This document shows positions 25,294 through 35,761 of a stretch of 64,000 nt of DNA, piece by piece. The notes under the pieces were generated by a model that was not told the DNA's origin, searched no databases, and saw only the letters and a program-made list of their open reading frames with translations. The number at the start of each line of letters is the position of its first letter. Within the stretch, counting starts at the first letter, position 1. Position numbers and translations under genes: made by a program. The stretch covers positions 62,001 through 126,000 of the forward strand of contig NZ_JAPSKN010000001.1 of NCBI RefSeq assembly GCF_031181705.1, in the 5' to 3' direction. This stretch comes from Streptomyces sp. (GTDB lineage Bacteria; Actinomycetota; Actinomycetes; Streptomycetales; Streptomycetaceae).

Positions 25294-28200
25294 TCAGCCC
25301 GCCGGCCTTCGGCCTTCGTTCCGCCGCCGCAGCGCGGCCTCGCCCTGCTCCAGCGTCATCGGCCGGGCGAACAGGAAGCCCTGCCCGTAGCGGCACCCGA
25401 GGCCCGCCAGCAGTTCCCGCTGCGGCTCCTCCTCGATGCCCTCCGCGATCACCTGGAGGTCCAGCGTGCCCGCGAGACGGACGATGCCCTCGACCAGGGC
25501 CACCTGCTGGGGGTCCTGCGGTATGCCGTCGATGAACGACTTGTCGATCTTCAGGACGTCGATGGGGAAGTCGCGGAGATAGCGCAGCGAGGAGAAACCG
25601 GTGCCGAAGTCGTCCACCGCGATGCGCACCTGACGATCCGTCAGGGCCCGGATCTGCGCGTCGATCTGCTCGGTCCGCCGCATGAGCACCGACTCGGTGA
25701 GTTCCACCTGCAGGGTGCCCGCGGCCAGGCCGGTCGTGTCCAGGGCGGTGCACACCTCGTCCACGAAGCTGGTGTCCCGCCACTGCCGCGCGGACACGTT
25801 GACGCTGAGGTACGGCGGCTCGAACCCCGGCGTGCGGTGCTGGAGCCGGGCGAGGTCGGCCGTCGCCCTGCGCAGCACCCAGGCGCCCAGCGCGAAGATG
25901 TGGCCGGTCTCCTCGGCGAGCGGGATGAACTGCCCCGGCGGGACCGGATCGGGGCCGAGTTCCGGCCAGCGGACCAGGGCCTCGAAGCCCACGACCGCAC
26001 CGGACGCGATGTCCACCACCGGCTGGTAGCGCACGCCGAACTGCTCCTCGCTGACGGCCCGGTCGAGCCGCACCTGCAACTCGTGGCGCTCCACGGCCCG
26101 CATCCGCTGCTGGGGCCGGAACCGGCGCCAGGTGCGCTTGCCGGACGACTTGGCCGCGTAGAGGGCCAGATCGGCCAGTGCCAGCAGGCCACCGGCGTCC
26201 GCGCTGTCCTGCGCCGTGGCCACGCCCACGCTGGCCGAGACGCTCACCGTCTCCGCGTCCAGACGGAAGGGCCGGCTCAGCGTGCGGACCACGTGGTCGG
26301 CCAGCACCTCCGCGTCGAGGGGCTGTTGCGCCCCCTCCATCAGCACGGCGAACTCGTCGCCGCCGAGGCGCGCCGCGGTGTCGGTGCGGCGCAGCGATCC
26401 CGACAGCCGCTCGGCGACGGCGCACAGCAGTCGGTCGCCGGCCGAGTGTCCGAGCGTGTCGTTGACGATCTTGAAGTCGTCCAGGTCGATGAAGAGCAGG
26501 CAGGTCGTCGTCGACTCCCTCAGGCCCCGGCGCAGCGCCCGTTCGGTCCGCTCCAGCAGCAGGGCGCGGTTGGGCAGGCCGGTCAGAGGGTCGTGGAAGG
26601 CCCTGCGGGTGAGTTCACGCTCCAGCTGCCGCTGCTCCGTGACGTCCCGCAGGGTGACGACCAGCCCGCCCACGGTGGGTTCCCGGCGCAGGTCGCGGCA
26701 GCGCACCTCCACTTCGATGCCGCCCGTCTCGCGCAGGACCCGCCAACTGTCGTGCGCCTCCTGCGGGCCGTGGTGCAGCACGGTGTGCAGGGTTTGCACG
26801 ACCCGCTCGCGCTCCCGGGGATCCACCAGGTCCGGCAGGCGAAGGCCGGTGAGTTCGGCGCTGCCGAACACGCTCGGCGCGGACGGGCTGGCGTAGCGGA
26901 CGGTGGTGTCGTCGTCGACGATGAGGATGATGTCCGAGGCGTTGTGCACGAGCGTGCGGAAGTACGCCTCGCTCTCCTTGCGGATGACCTCCCGCCGCAG
27001 CGCGATGCGTTCCGTCGCGAGCCCCGCGTGCGAGGCGAGCAGCTCCAGGGAGCCGCGCATCTCATCGAGCTGCCGTTTTGAGCCCGCCGCCAGCAGTGCG
27101 CCCGGGAGCTCGCTGCCGGCCGGGTGCTCGGGCGGGACCATGGGGCAGAGCAGGGCGGCCGGCAGCTCACCGAGCCGGGCGGCGATTGCGGGCCCGAGCG
27201 CGTCGACGGGAACCATGACGGTGCGGCCCCGGGCCGCCTCGGCGGACCCGCGGCGCGTGGCGCCGGGCCGTTCGGCCCAGGTGGGACAGCGCGCCAGACG
27301 CGCGTACAGCTCCCGGGCCTCCCCGGACGTCAGCAGCAGGGTCATGTGCCGGCCCGGCGGCCTGAACAGGGCGGTGACCGCCTCGTCGCAGACCCGTTCG
27401 ATCTCCGCCGGCCAGACCGTGCCGACCAGGGACGCGGCTGCGGTGCGCAGGGCCAGCTCCCGCGTCATGGCCCGGCGGTGCGCGACGACCATCAACGTCA
27501 GCCGGAGGATCACCAGCAGGAACAGCACACCGGAGAACGCCGCCAGCACGGTCGCGTCGTAGGCCAGGCCCAGGCTCTCCTCGTGGACGAGGATCGCGGG
27601 CGGGACGAGGGTGCCGGTGGCGAGCAGCAGCAGCCGGTGCCGGGGCGGCAGCAGGGCCGGCGGCGGGGGCTCCCGGACGGCCGGCCGTGCCATGGAGGGG
27701 TGCAGCGCGGCGAGTCCCCAGGCCGTGTAGAACACGATCCGGCCGGAGTCCGGCAGGGTGCCCGGCTGCCAGGCGCCGTTGAGCTGCAGGACACTGTGGG
27801 CGACGTCCAAGCCGAGCAGGGCGAGCGCGCCCAGGGCGAGCAGCTGGAGGGAGCGGTCCGTCCCGGCTGCGCGGTCACGGAAGAGGAGCGGGACCAGCAG
27901 CGTCAGCATCAGGACGTCCCCGATCGGACAGGCGATGCTGATCGCGCGCTGCTGCCAGCTCAGCCCCTCCGTCCGGGCCAGCGGCTGCATCAGGTACACC
28001 CACACGGGCAGGGCCAGCCCGGCGGTGATGACCACGGTGTCGAGCAGGCCCGCCAGGTCACGGGCTCTCAGGCGGTAGTGCGCCAGCCCGGCCAGCCCCA
28101 TGGCGAACAGGGGGTAGGCCAGCCAACGGCAGACGTCCGCCGGGGCGGGGAACGCGTTGGGCGCGGGGAAGCGGATCTCCTGGGCGGAGAAGGTGTCGCC

Positions 28201-28560
28201 CGCGGCGAGGGCCAGCAGCCCGGCCGCGAGCAGCAGCCAGGGCCGGTGGTGCGCGGGCCGGTGGACGCACACGCCGGCGACGACGGCGGCCGCTCCCGTC
28301 AGCCCCATGACGGCCCACAGCGGTGTGCGCGGCACCACAACGGCCGTGGCGAGAGCGGCGAGCACGCCGACCGCCACGAGGTGGCCCCCCATCAGCCGGC
28401 GGGCCGGCCACCCGGCCGTCCCGCCGTCAGGGGGCGACGGCACGGCGGGCGTCGCGCCGGGTCCGGCCACCGGGCGCCGGAACCGGGAGAACCGGCGGGA
28501 GGCCGGGCCCGGGCGCCGGGCGGGGCTCGCCGCACGGGTGCCGCCGGAGGGGGGCCGCAC
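25294..28560 (-). CDS. Membrane-bound GGDEF-EAL cyclic-di-GMP enzyme
   Basis: 1088 residues from GTG 28560, five bases after the galE stop and 8 bases after GAAGGGG; ATG 28392 (1032 residues) is an alternative. Order: about eight to ten membrane segments (60-360), a GAF-like region (375-515), PAS (535-645), GGDEF (652-810) and EAL (840-1080). LGGDEFAVLM sits at 733-737, with an inhibitory-site RRTD five residues before it. EAL is at 860-862 with the partner blocks NVSARQ, ELTESVLM, DDFGTGFSSL, KIDKSFI and AEGIEEE intact. Both the cyclase and the phosphodiesterase could therefore be active. Coupling to galE suggests that cyclic-di-GMP controls the polysaccharide locus (inference). Confidence 0.9.
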   Translation of the reverse strand: MRPPSGGTRAASPARRPGPASRRFSRFRRPVAGPGATPAVPSPPDGGTAGWPARRLMGGHLVAVGVLAALATAVVVPRTPLWAVMGLTGAAAVVAGVCVHRPAHHRPWLLLAAGLLALAAGDTFSAQEIRFPAPNAFPAPADVCRWLAYPLFAMGLAGLAHYRLRARDLAGLLDTVVITAGLALPVWVYLMQPLARTEGLSWQQRAISIACPIGDVLMLTLLVPLLFRDRAAGTDRSLQLLALGALALLGLDVAHSVLQLNGAWQPGTLPDSGRIVFYTAWGLAALHPSMARPAVREPPPPALLPPRHRLLLLATGTLVPPAILVHEESLGLAYDATVLAAFSGVLFLLVILRLTLMVVAHRRAMTRELALRTAAASLVGTVWPAEIERVCDEAVTALFRPPGRHMTLLLTSGEARELYARLARCPTWAERPGATRRGSAEAARGRTVMVPVDALGPAIAARLGELPAALLCPMVPPEHPAGSELPGALLAAGSKRQLDEMRGSLELLASHAGLATERIALRREVIRKESEAYFRTLVHNASDIILIVDDDTTVRYASPSAPSVFGSAELTGLRLPDLVDPRERERVVQTLHTVLHHGPQEAHDSWRVLRETGGIEVEVRCRDLRREPTVGGLVVTLRDVTEQRQLERELTRRAFHDPLTGLPNRALLLERTERALRRGLRESTTTCLLFIDLDDFKIVNDTLGHSAGDRLLCAVAERLSGSLRRTDTAARLGGDEFAVLMEGAQQPLDAEVLADHVVRTLSRPFRLDAETVSVSASVGVATAQDSADAGGLLALADLALYAAKSSGKRTWRRFRPQQRMRAVERHELQVRLDRAVSEEQFGVRYQPVVDIASGAVVGFEALVRWPELGPDPVPPGQFIPLAEETGHIFALGAWVLRRATADLARLQHRTPGFEPPYLSVNVSARQWRDTSFVDEVCTALDTTGLAAGTLQVELTESVLMRRTEQIDAQIRALTDRQVRIAVDDFGTGFSSLRYLRDFPIDVLKIDKSFIDGIPQDPQQVALVEGIVRLAGTLDLQVIAEGIEEEPQRELLAGLGCRYGQGFLFARPMTLEQGEAALRRRNEGRRPAG

Positions 28561-28565
28561 GGGGC

Positions 28566-29666
28566 CTACCCCTTCGTCTCCGGCCGCGGCGCGCTGTCCT
28601 CGTACCCGTGCGGGTTGAGCCGCTGGAACCGCCAGGAGTCCCGGCACACGTCGGCCAGGTCCCGGGTGGGATGCCATCCCCAGGCACGCCCCACCGCCGA
28701 GGCGTCGGCGATGAGCTCGGCGACGTCCCCGGGGCGGCGGGGCGCGACGTCGTACGGGATGGGCCTGCCACAGGCCCGGGAGAACGCGTCGACGACGTCC
28801 AGGACCGAACTGCCGGCACCCGCCCCCAGGTTGTAGACCTGCATGCCCGGCTCGTCGGCCAGGTGGTCCAGTGCGACCCGGTGCGCCTCGACGGCGTCCA
28901 TGACGTGCAGGTAGTCCCGGACCCCGGTGCCGTCGTGGGTGGGGTAGTCGGCACCGTAGACCGACAGCTTGTCGCGTCGGCCGACGGCCACCTGTGCGAG
29001 GCAGGGCAGCAGGTTCTCCGGGGCGTGGCGCGGGACCTCGCCGAGGAGTCCGCTCGGGTGGGCCCCGGCCGGGACGGGGTAGCGCAGGCACAGCACCGTG
29101 TACTCGGGATGGCGGCGGCACACGTCCGCGCACACCTCCTCGCAGATCCACTTCGAGAAGGCGTAGGGCGTGCCGGGCCGGACCGGTGTGGTCTCGTCGT
29201 GCGGGCCGCTCCCGGCGTCGCCGTAGACCGAGCAGGAGGAGGCGTAGACCAGCCGGTGCACCCCGTGCTCGTGCATGATCCGCAGCAGCGCGGTGGTGCC
29301 GCCGACGTTGGTGTCGTAGTACGTGGCGGGCATCCGTGTCGACAAGCCCCCCGCCTTGTGCGAGGCAAAGTGCACGACGGCGTCCACGGAGTGTCGGTCG
29401 AAGACGGCCGAGAGGGCGTGCCGATCACGGATGTCCAGTTCGTAGACGGCGCCGACGAAGCGGCCGGCGATCCGTTCCACCCGGTCGAAGACGTGCGGCG
29501 TGCTGTTGGAGTAGTCGTCGACCACGATCACCTCGTAGCCATGGTCCAGCAGCTCGACGCAGGTGTGACTGCCCATGAAACCGGCGCCGCCGGTGACGAG
29601 GACGGTCGAGGGCGCCCATGCGGCACCCGCTCCTCGGGCGGTCGGCGACGGGTTCCTGCGGGCCAT
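28566..29666 (-). CDS. galE: UDP-glucose 4-epimerase
   Basis: A 366-residue short-chain-type epimerase that interconverts UDP-glucose and UDP-galactose, supplying donor sugars for the adjacent glycosyltransferases. NAD binding is at VLVTGGAGFMGSHTCVELL. The catalytic blocks are VYASSCSVYGD and the YxxxK motif in PYAFSKWICEEV. GAHPSGLLGEVPRHAPENLLPCLAQVAVG and YPTHDGTGVRDYLHVMD are diagnostic of GalE. The N terminus has about 19 extra residues before the fold. Putative operator C lies 34-56 bases upstream. The GGDEF-EAL gene follows after five bases, so both should be made from one message. Confidence 0.93.
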   Translation of the reverse strand: MARRNPSPTARGAGAAWAPSTVLVTGGAGFMGSHTCVELLDHGYEVIVVDDYSNSTPHVFDRVERIAGRFVGAVYELDIRDRHALSAVFDRHSVDAVVHFASHKAGGLSTRMPATYYDTNVGGTTALLRIMHEHGVHRLVYASSCSVYGDAGSGPHDETTPVRPGTPYAFSKWICEEVCADVCRRHPEYTVLCLRYPVPAGAHPSGLLGEVPRHAPENLLPCLAQVAVGRRDKLSVYGADYPTHDGTGVRDYLHVMDAVEAHRVALDHLADEPGMQVYNLGAGAGSSVLDVVDAFSRACGRPIPYDVAPRRPGDVAELIADASAVGRAWGWHPTRDLADVCRDSWRFQRLNPHGYEDSAPRPETKG

Positions 29667-29690
29667 GCCAGACTCCCGCTTCGGATGGGT

Positions 29691-29736
29691 CCGGGTACCG
29701 TATGTTTACGGTGTATATGTACGACCTTGTACCCGG
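29691..29736. promoter_or_regulatory. Putative operator, copy C (before galE), with flanking inverted repeat
   Basis: Boxes GTATGTTTAC (29700-29709) and GTATATGTAC (29713-29722) have the same three-base spacing as copy B. They are enclosed by CCGGGTAC (29691-29698) and GTACCCGG (29729-29736), a perfect inverted repeat absent at B. The element lies between the GntR gene end and the galE start, both on the minus strand, so it can give galE its own control apart from the inositol operon upstream. Confidence 0.55.
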
Positions 29737-29749
29737 GTCCGGGGCGGGG

Positions 29750-30535
29750 TCAAGGCCTCACCAGCAACTGGAAGTCGAACGTGTACCGCGACGCCGGATA
29801 GATGTGGCTGCCGTACTCCACCGCCCGCCCGCTGTCGTCGAACGCCGTCCGCTCCATCGTGAGCAGTGCCGCCCCCGCGGTCTCCTCCAGGCGGGCCGCC
29901 TCCTCGCGGGTGGCCGCGCGGGCGCCGACCGTCTGGCGGGCGCTGTGCAGGGTGATGCCCGCCGAGCGCAGCATCCGGTACAGGCCCGTCGACTCCAGAC
30001 GGGCGGTGTCGAGGCGGAGCTGGGACGGCGGGAGGTAGTTGCGGAGCAGGGCCACGGGGCGGCCGCGGGCGCGGCGCAGGCGTTCCAGGGCCGCGACCTC
30101 GCTGCCCTCGGGCACGCCGAGCGCCGCCGCCACGTCGCAGGGGGCCGGGACGACCTCGTTGCGCACGACCTGTGTGGTCGGTCCCTGCCCGGCCGCCTCC
30201 AGGTCGTCGTAGAGGCTGCTCAGCTCCAGGGGGCGTCTGACCCGGCTGTGCACCACCTGGGTGCCCACCCCGCGCCGCCGCACCAGCAGTCCCTTGTCGA
30301 CCAGGCACTGGATGGCCTGGCGGACGGTGGGGCGGGACAGGCCGAGGCGCGCGGAGAGGCCGACCTCGTTGCCCAGCAGGTCGCCCGGGGCGAGGGCGCC
30401 GTGCTCGATCGCGGCCTGGAGCTGCTGCGCGAGCTGGTGGTACAGCGGCACGGGAGTGGTCCGGTCCAGGGCGAAGTCCAGTCCGGCCGGCGCGGGGGCG
30501 GTCGCCGTCCGGGTCCGGTCACCGGTCTTCGCCAT
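29750..30535 (-). CDS. GntR-family (HutC-type) regulator, probable inositol-catabolism repressor
   Basis: 261 residues. The winged helix spans about 25-95 (PLYHQLAQQLQAAIEHGALAPGDLL, then LSRPTVRQAIQCLVDKGLLVRRRGVGT). A UTRA ligand domain follows to the end (LYRMLRSAGITLHSARQTVGA, then YPASRYTFDFQLLVRP). GntR regulators of this type sense sugar derivatives. It is the last gene of the iolC-to-mmsA strand, 21 bases after mmsA, and so probably autoregulated with that operon. A likely target is the inverted-repeat region at 36850-36919. The effector is not known from sequence; an inositol intermediate is the natural guess. Confidence 0.88.
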   Translation of the reverse strand: MAKTGDRTRTATAPAPAGLDFALDRTTPVPLYHQLAQQLQAAIEHGALAPGDLLGNEVGLSARLGLSRPTVRQAIQCLVDKGLLVRRRGVGTQVVHSRVRRPLELSSLYDDLEAAGQGPTTQVVRNEVVPAPCDVAAALGVPEGSEVAALERLRRARGRPVALLRNYLPPSQLRLDTARLESTGLYRMLRSAGITLHSARQTVGARAATREEAARLEETAGAALLTMERTAFDDSGRAVEYGSHIYPASRYTFDFQLLVRP

Positions 30536-30556
30536 GGATGCATCCCCCTCGGGGCG

Positions 30557-32050
<1,494 letters not shown>

Positions 32051-32094
32051 GGTGCGCATGGGCCTTTCGGGGAGCCAGGGAGCAACGAAGGGGG

Positions 32095-33966
32095 TCACAG
32101 GTGGCGGCGGCGGCCGGCCACCTGGCGGTCGTAGCGCTCGCGGGCCTCGACGGCGGCCTCGCGGGCGGCGGTCTCGGCCACCGGCACGTCCCACCAGGCC
32201 TCGGCCGGGGGAGCGGTCGGCGCCGGGTCGGTCTCGACGTACACGCACGTCGGCCGGCCGGAGGCGCGGGCCGTCGCCAGGGCCTCGCGCAGCTCGCGCA
32301 CCGTCTTGGCGCGCAGCACGTCCATGCCGAGGCTCGCGGCGTTCGCGGCCAGGTCGACGGGGAGCGGGGCGCCGGTGAAGGTGCCGTCGGCGGCCCGGAA
32401 GCGGTAGGCGGTGCCGAAGCGCTCGCCGCCCGTCTCCTGAGACAGGCCGCCGATGGAGGCGTAGCCGTGGTTCTGGATGAGGACGATGTTGAGCGGCAGG
32501 CCCTCCTGGACGGCCGTGACGATCTCCGTCGGCATCATCAGGTAGGTGCCGTCGCCGACCAGCGCCCACACCGGCGTGCCCGGCGCCGCCTGCTGGACGC
32601 CGATGGCGGCCGGGATCTCGTAGCCCATGCAGGAGTAGCCGTACTCCAGGTGGTACTGGCGCGGGCTGCGCGCGCGCCACAGCTTGTGCAGGTCGCCGGG
32701 GAGCGAACCGGCCGCGTTGATCACCACGTCGTCGTCGCCGACGACGGCGTCCAGCGCGCCGAGCACCTGCGTCTGGGTCGGGACGGCGCTGTCGCCGCCG
32801 GCGCGGTAGGCGGCCTCGACGACCTCGTCCCAGCGGTCCTTGCCGGCGCGGTACTCGGCCACGTACTCCTGGCCCACCCGGTGACCGGCGAGTGCCTCAA
32901 GGAGCCGTTCGAGACCCGTCCTCGCGTCGCAGACCAGCGTGCGCGCCGCCAGCTTGTGGGCGTCGAAGCCGGTGATGTTGAGGTTCAGGAACCGCACGTC
33001 CGGGTTCTGGAAGAGCGTGCCGGAGGCGGTGGTGAAGTCGGTGTAGCGGGTGCCGACGCCGATCACGAGGTCGGCCGTGCGGGCGAGGTCGTCGCTGACG
33101 GCCGTGCCGGTGTGGCCGATGCCGCCGAGGTCGGCGGGGTGGTCGTGGCGCAGCGACCCCTTGCCCGCCTGGGTCGAGGCGACGGGGATGCCGGTGGCGT
33201 CCGCGAACGCCTGCAGCGCCTCCTCGGCCTCGCTGTGGTGGACGCCGCCGCCCGCCACGATCAGCGGCCGCGCGGCCGACCGGATCGCCTCCACGGCCGC
33301 CGACAGCTCCACCGGGTCGGGCGCGGGACGCCGTACGGGCCACACGCGCTCGGTGAAGAACTCCTCCGGCCAGTCGTACGCCTCCGCCTGCACGTCCTGG
33401 GGGAGGGCGAGGGTGACGGCGCCGGTCTCGGCCGGGTCGGCCAGCACGCGCATCGCCTGGAGCGCCGAGGGGATCAGCGCCTCGGGGCGGGTGATGCGGT
33501 CGAAGTAGCGCGAGACCGGGCGCAGCGTGTCGTTGACCGAGACGTCCGCCTCGACCGGGTGCTCCAGCTGCTGCAGCAGCGGGTCGGCGGAGTGCGAGGC
33601 GAAGTAGTCGCCGGGCAGGAGCAGCACCGGCAGGCGGTTGATCGTGGCCAGGGCGGCACCGGTGACCAGGTTGGTGGCGCCCGGGCCGATGGAGGTCGTC
33701 ACGGCCTGCGCGGACAGGCGGTTGAGCTGCCGGGCGTAGCCGACCGCCGCGTGCACCATCGACTGCTCGTTGCGGCCCTGGTGGAACGGCATCACCTCGG
33801 CGTACTCGACCAGCGCCTGGCCGACCCCGGCGACGTTGCCGTGGCCGAAGATGCCCCAGGTGCCCGCGATCAGCCGGCGGCGCACGCCGTCGCGCTCGGT
33901 GTACTGGGCGGACAGGAACCGCACCAGGGCCTGGGCGGTGGTCAGTCGGCGGGTGCGGGCGCTCAT
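32095..33966 (-). CDS. iolD: 3D-(3,5/4)-trihydroxycyclohexane-1,2-dione hydrolase
   Basis: A 623-residue thiamine-diphosphate enzyme that opens the inositol-derived ring to 5-deoxy-glucuronate. The N-terminal pyrimidine domain has FGHGNVAGVGQAL and SIGPGATNLVTGAALATINRLPVLLLPGD. The C-terminal domain carries ALVGDGTYLMMPTEIVTAVQ followed by NIVLIQNHGYASIGG, the TPP-magnesium motif. The block GETFGTAYRFR-like GERFGTAYRFR fits IolD. The ATG overlaps the iolB stop by four bases (ATGA). The steps before and after it are covered by the IolE-like gene and by iolB in the same locus. Confidence 0.94.
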   Translation of the reverse strand: MSARTRRLTTAQALVRFLSAQYTERDGVRRRLIAGTWGIFGHGNVAGVGQALVEYAEVMPFHQGRNEQSMVHAAVGYARQLNRLSAQAVTTSIGPGATNLVTGAALATINRLPVLLLPGDYFASHSADPLLQQLEHPVEADVSVNDTLRPVSRYFDRITRPEALIPSALQAMRVLADPAETGAVTLALPQDVQAEAYDWPEEFFTERVWPVRRPAPDPVELSAAVEAIRSAARPLIVAGGGVHHSEAEEALQAFADATGIPVASTQAGKGSLRHDHPADLGGIGHTGTAVSDDLARTADLVIGVGTRYTDFTTASGTLFQNPDVRFLNLNITGFDAHKLAARTLVCDARTGLERLLEALAGHRVGQEYVAEYRAGKDRWDEVVEAAYRAGGDSAVPTQTQVLGALDAVVGDDDVVINAAGSLPGDLHKLWRARSPRQYHLEYGYSCMGYEIPAAIGVQQAAPGTPVWALVGDGTYLMMPTEIVTAVQEGLPLNIVLIQNHGYASIGGLSQETGGERFGTAYRFRAADGTFTGAPLPVDLAANAASLGMDVLRAKTVRELREALATARASGRPTCVYVETDPAPTAPPAEAWWDVPVAETAAREAAVEARERYDRQVAGRRRHL

Positions 33967-34856
33967 GCGGAGGTCTCCGGGGCGGTGTAGAGGGGGAGGC
34001 GGGGGTCGACCGGCTGGTGGGGCCAGGTGTCGCGGACCCAGGCGTGGTCGGGGTGGTCGCAGATCAGCCAGGCGCGCTCGGCCTCCGGGCCGGCCATGAC
34101 GTTGAGGTAGTACATGTGGTGGCCGGGGGTGGCCATCGAGGGGCCGTGCCAGCCGTCCGGGATGAGGACGACGTCCCCGTCGCGGACCTCGGCCAGCACG
34201 TCGGTGTCGCGGCCGGGGCCGGAGGGGGTCACGCGCTGGTAGCCGAGGCCGGGGACGCCGTCGTGCCCGGCGAACTCGAAGTAGTAGATCTCCTCCAGCA
34301 CGGACTCCTCGCCCGGCCGGTGCTCGTCGTGCTTGTGCGGCGGGAACGACGACCAGTTGCCACCGGGGGTGATCACCTCGACCGCGATGAGCTTGTCGCA
34401 CTCGAAGACCCCGGCCGCGCCGAAGTTGTTGACCTGCCGCGAGCAGTTCCCGGTGCCGCGCAGCTCGACGGGGACCTCGGAGGCCGGGCCGTAGCGGGCG
34501 GGCAGACGGCGGGTGCAGCGCGCGCCGGTCAGCGCGAACCGGCCGCCGCCCGCCGAGGTCACGGTCGTGCGGGCGTCGCGCGGCACGTAGGCGAAGTCGC
34601 TCACCGCACTGAACACGTCGGGGCGGCCGTGCAGGTCGAAGGTGTCCTGGCCGAGGTGGTCGGCGGACACGACCGTGCAGGCACCGCTCAGCGGGACGAC
34701 GATCCACTCGCTGTCACCGGTGTCGAAGGTGTGGGAGCCGCCCGGCGGCAGCTCCAGCACGCGCAGGGCGGAATGGCCCCAGCCTGCCTTCTCGGGCGTG
34801 ACGTCGACGGTGTAGGGGCCGCCGAGCGCCTTGCCGGCGGGAAGGTGGTACGTCAT
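33963..34856 (-). CDS. iolB: 5-Deoxy-glucuronate isomerase
   Basis: A 297-residue double cupin. It converts 5-deoxy-glucuronate to 2-deoxy-5-keto-gluconate. The second cupin carries the metal site in NWSSFPPHKHDEH and later EEIYYFEF. Earlier blocks GTGNCSRQVNNFG and FECDKLIAVEVITPGGNW are diagnostic of IolB. The closing DHAWVRDTWPHQPVDPRLPLY is complete. It starts 14 bases after the aldolase stop and overlaps iolD by four bases, within the operon. Confidence 0.94.
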   Translation of the reverse strand: MTYHLPAGKALGGPYTVDVTPEKAGWGHSALRVLELPPGGSHTFDTGDSEWIVVPLSGACTVVSADHLGQDTFDLHGRPDVFSAVSDFAYVPRDARTTVTSAGGGRFALTGARCTRRLPARYGPASEVPVELRGTGNCSRQVNNFGAAGVFECDKLIAVEVITPGGNWSSFPPHKHDEHRPGEESVLEEIYYFEFAGHDGVPGLGYQRVTPSGPGRDTDVLAEVRDGDVVLIPDGWHGPSMATPGHHMYYLNVMAGPEAERAWLICDHPDHAWVRDTWPHQPVDPRLPLYTAPETSA

Positions 34857-34870
34857 GGCATCCTCCGGGA

Positions 34871-35749
34871 TCACAGCAGGCCGACGGCCGTGTCCACCGC
34901 TTGCTCCACACTGCCCTCGGCCGGGTAGAGCAGCGACCTCCCGACGACCATGCCCTGGACGGTGGGCAGGCGCAGGGCCTTGCGCCAGCGTTCGTAGGCG
35001 CCCTCCTGGTCGTCGCCGACCTCGCCGCCGAGCAGCACGACGGGCAGTGTGGAGGTCTCCAGGACCTCGGCCATGTCGTCCGGGTCGTCGGTGACGGGGA
35101 GCTTCAGCCAGGTGTAGGCGGACGTGCCGCCCAGGCCCGAGGCGATGGCGATCGACTTGGTGACGGCCTCGGCGGACAGGTCGTTGCGGACCCTGCCGTC
35201 GACGCGCCGGGAGAGGAACGGCTCGACGAACAGCGGCAGGCGCAGGGCCGCCATGGCGTCGATGGCCCGCGCGGCGGACTCCAGCGTGGTCAGCGAGCCC
35301 GGGTCGTCGTAGTCGATGCGGACCAGCAGCTTGCCCGCGTCGAAGCGGAGCCGGGCGATGTCCTCGGCGCGGTGGCCGGTGAAGCGGTCGTCCATCTCGA
35401 AGGCGGCCCCGGCGAGGCCGCCGCGGTTCATCGAGCCCATGACGACCTTGTTCTCCAGCACGCCGAGCAGGAGCAGGTCCTCCAGGATGTCGGCGGTGGC
35501 GAGCACCCCGTCGACGCCGGGCCGCGACAGCGCGGTGCACAGGCGCTGGAGCAGGTCCGCGCGGTTGGCCATGGCAAGGCGCCGGTCGCCCACGCCCAGG
35601 GCGCCGCGCGCCGGGTGGTCGGCGGCCACGATCATCAGCCGGCCGCTGTCGCCGATCAGCGGGCGGCGCGCCCGGCGGGCGGCCGCCTCGGCGACGGCCT
35701 CGGGGTGCCGGGCTCGCACCGGGGCGAGGTCGGGGATGCCGATGTTCAA
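34871..35749 (-). CDS. Class I aldolase-like (beta/alpha)8 protein, inositol operon
   Basis: 292 residues. The fold and position suggest the aldolase that cleaves 2-deoxy-5-keto-gluconate 6-phosphate to malonate semialdehyde and dihydroxyacetone phosphate (the IolJ step), done here by a protein unlike the class II Bacillus enzyme. Visible blocks: LMIVAADHPARGALGV, LLLLGVLENKVVMGSMNRGG, LLVRIDYDDPGSL, LKLPVTDDPDDM with a Lys that could form the Schiff base, and LPVVLLGGEVGDDQE. The start codon appears to be TTG at 35749, 12 bases after the iolC stop; no in-frame ATG or GTG fits better. The function is inferred from operon logic. Confidence 0.75.
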   Translation of the reverse strand: MNIGIPDLAPVRARHPEAVAEAAARRARRPLIGDSGRLMIVAADHPARGALGVGDRRLAMANRADLLQRLCTALSRPGVDGVLATADILEDLLLLGVLENKVVMGSMNRGGLAGAAFEMDDRFTGHRAEDIARLRFDAGKLLVRIDYDDPGSLTTLESAARAIDAMAALRLPLFVEPFLSRRVDGRVRNDLSAEAVTKSIAIASGLGGTSAYTWLKLPVTDDPDDMAEVLETSTLPVVLLGGEVGDDQEGAYERWRKALRLPTVQGMVVGRSLLYPAEGSVEQAVDTAVGLL

Positions 35750-35761
35750 GGAAGACTCCGT

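Noticed and set aside
25294-29151. Extending the GGDEF-EAL protein to 1285 residues through galE
   Set aside because: The added part is a shifted-frame reading of galE, whose motifs are intact; GTG 28560 or ATG 28392 are sensible starts.
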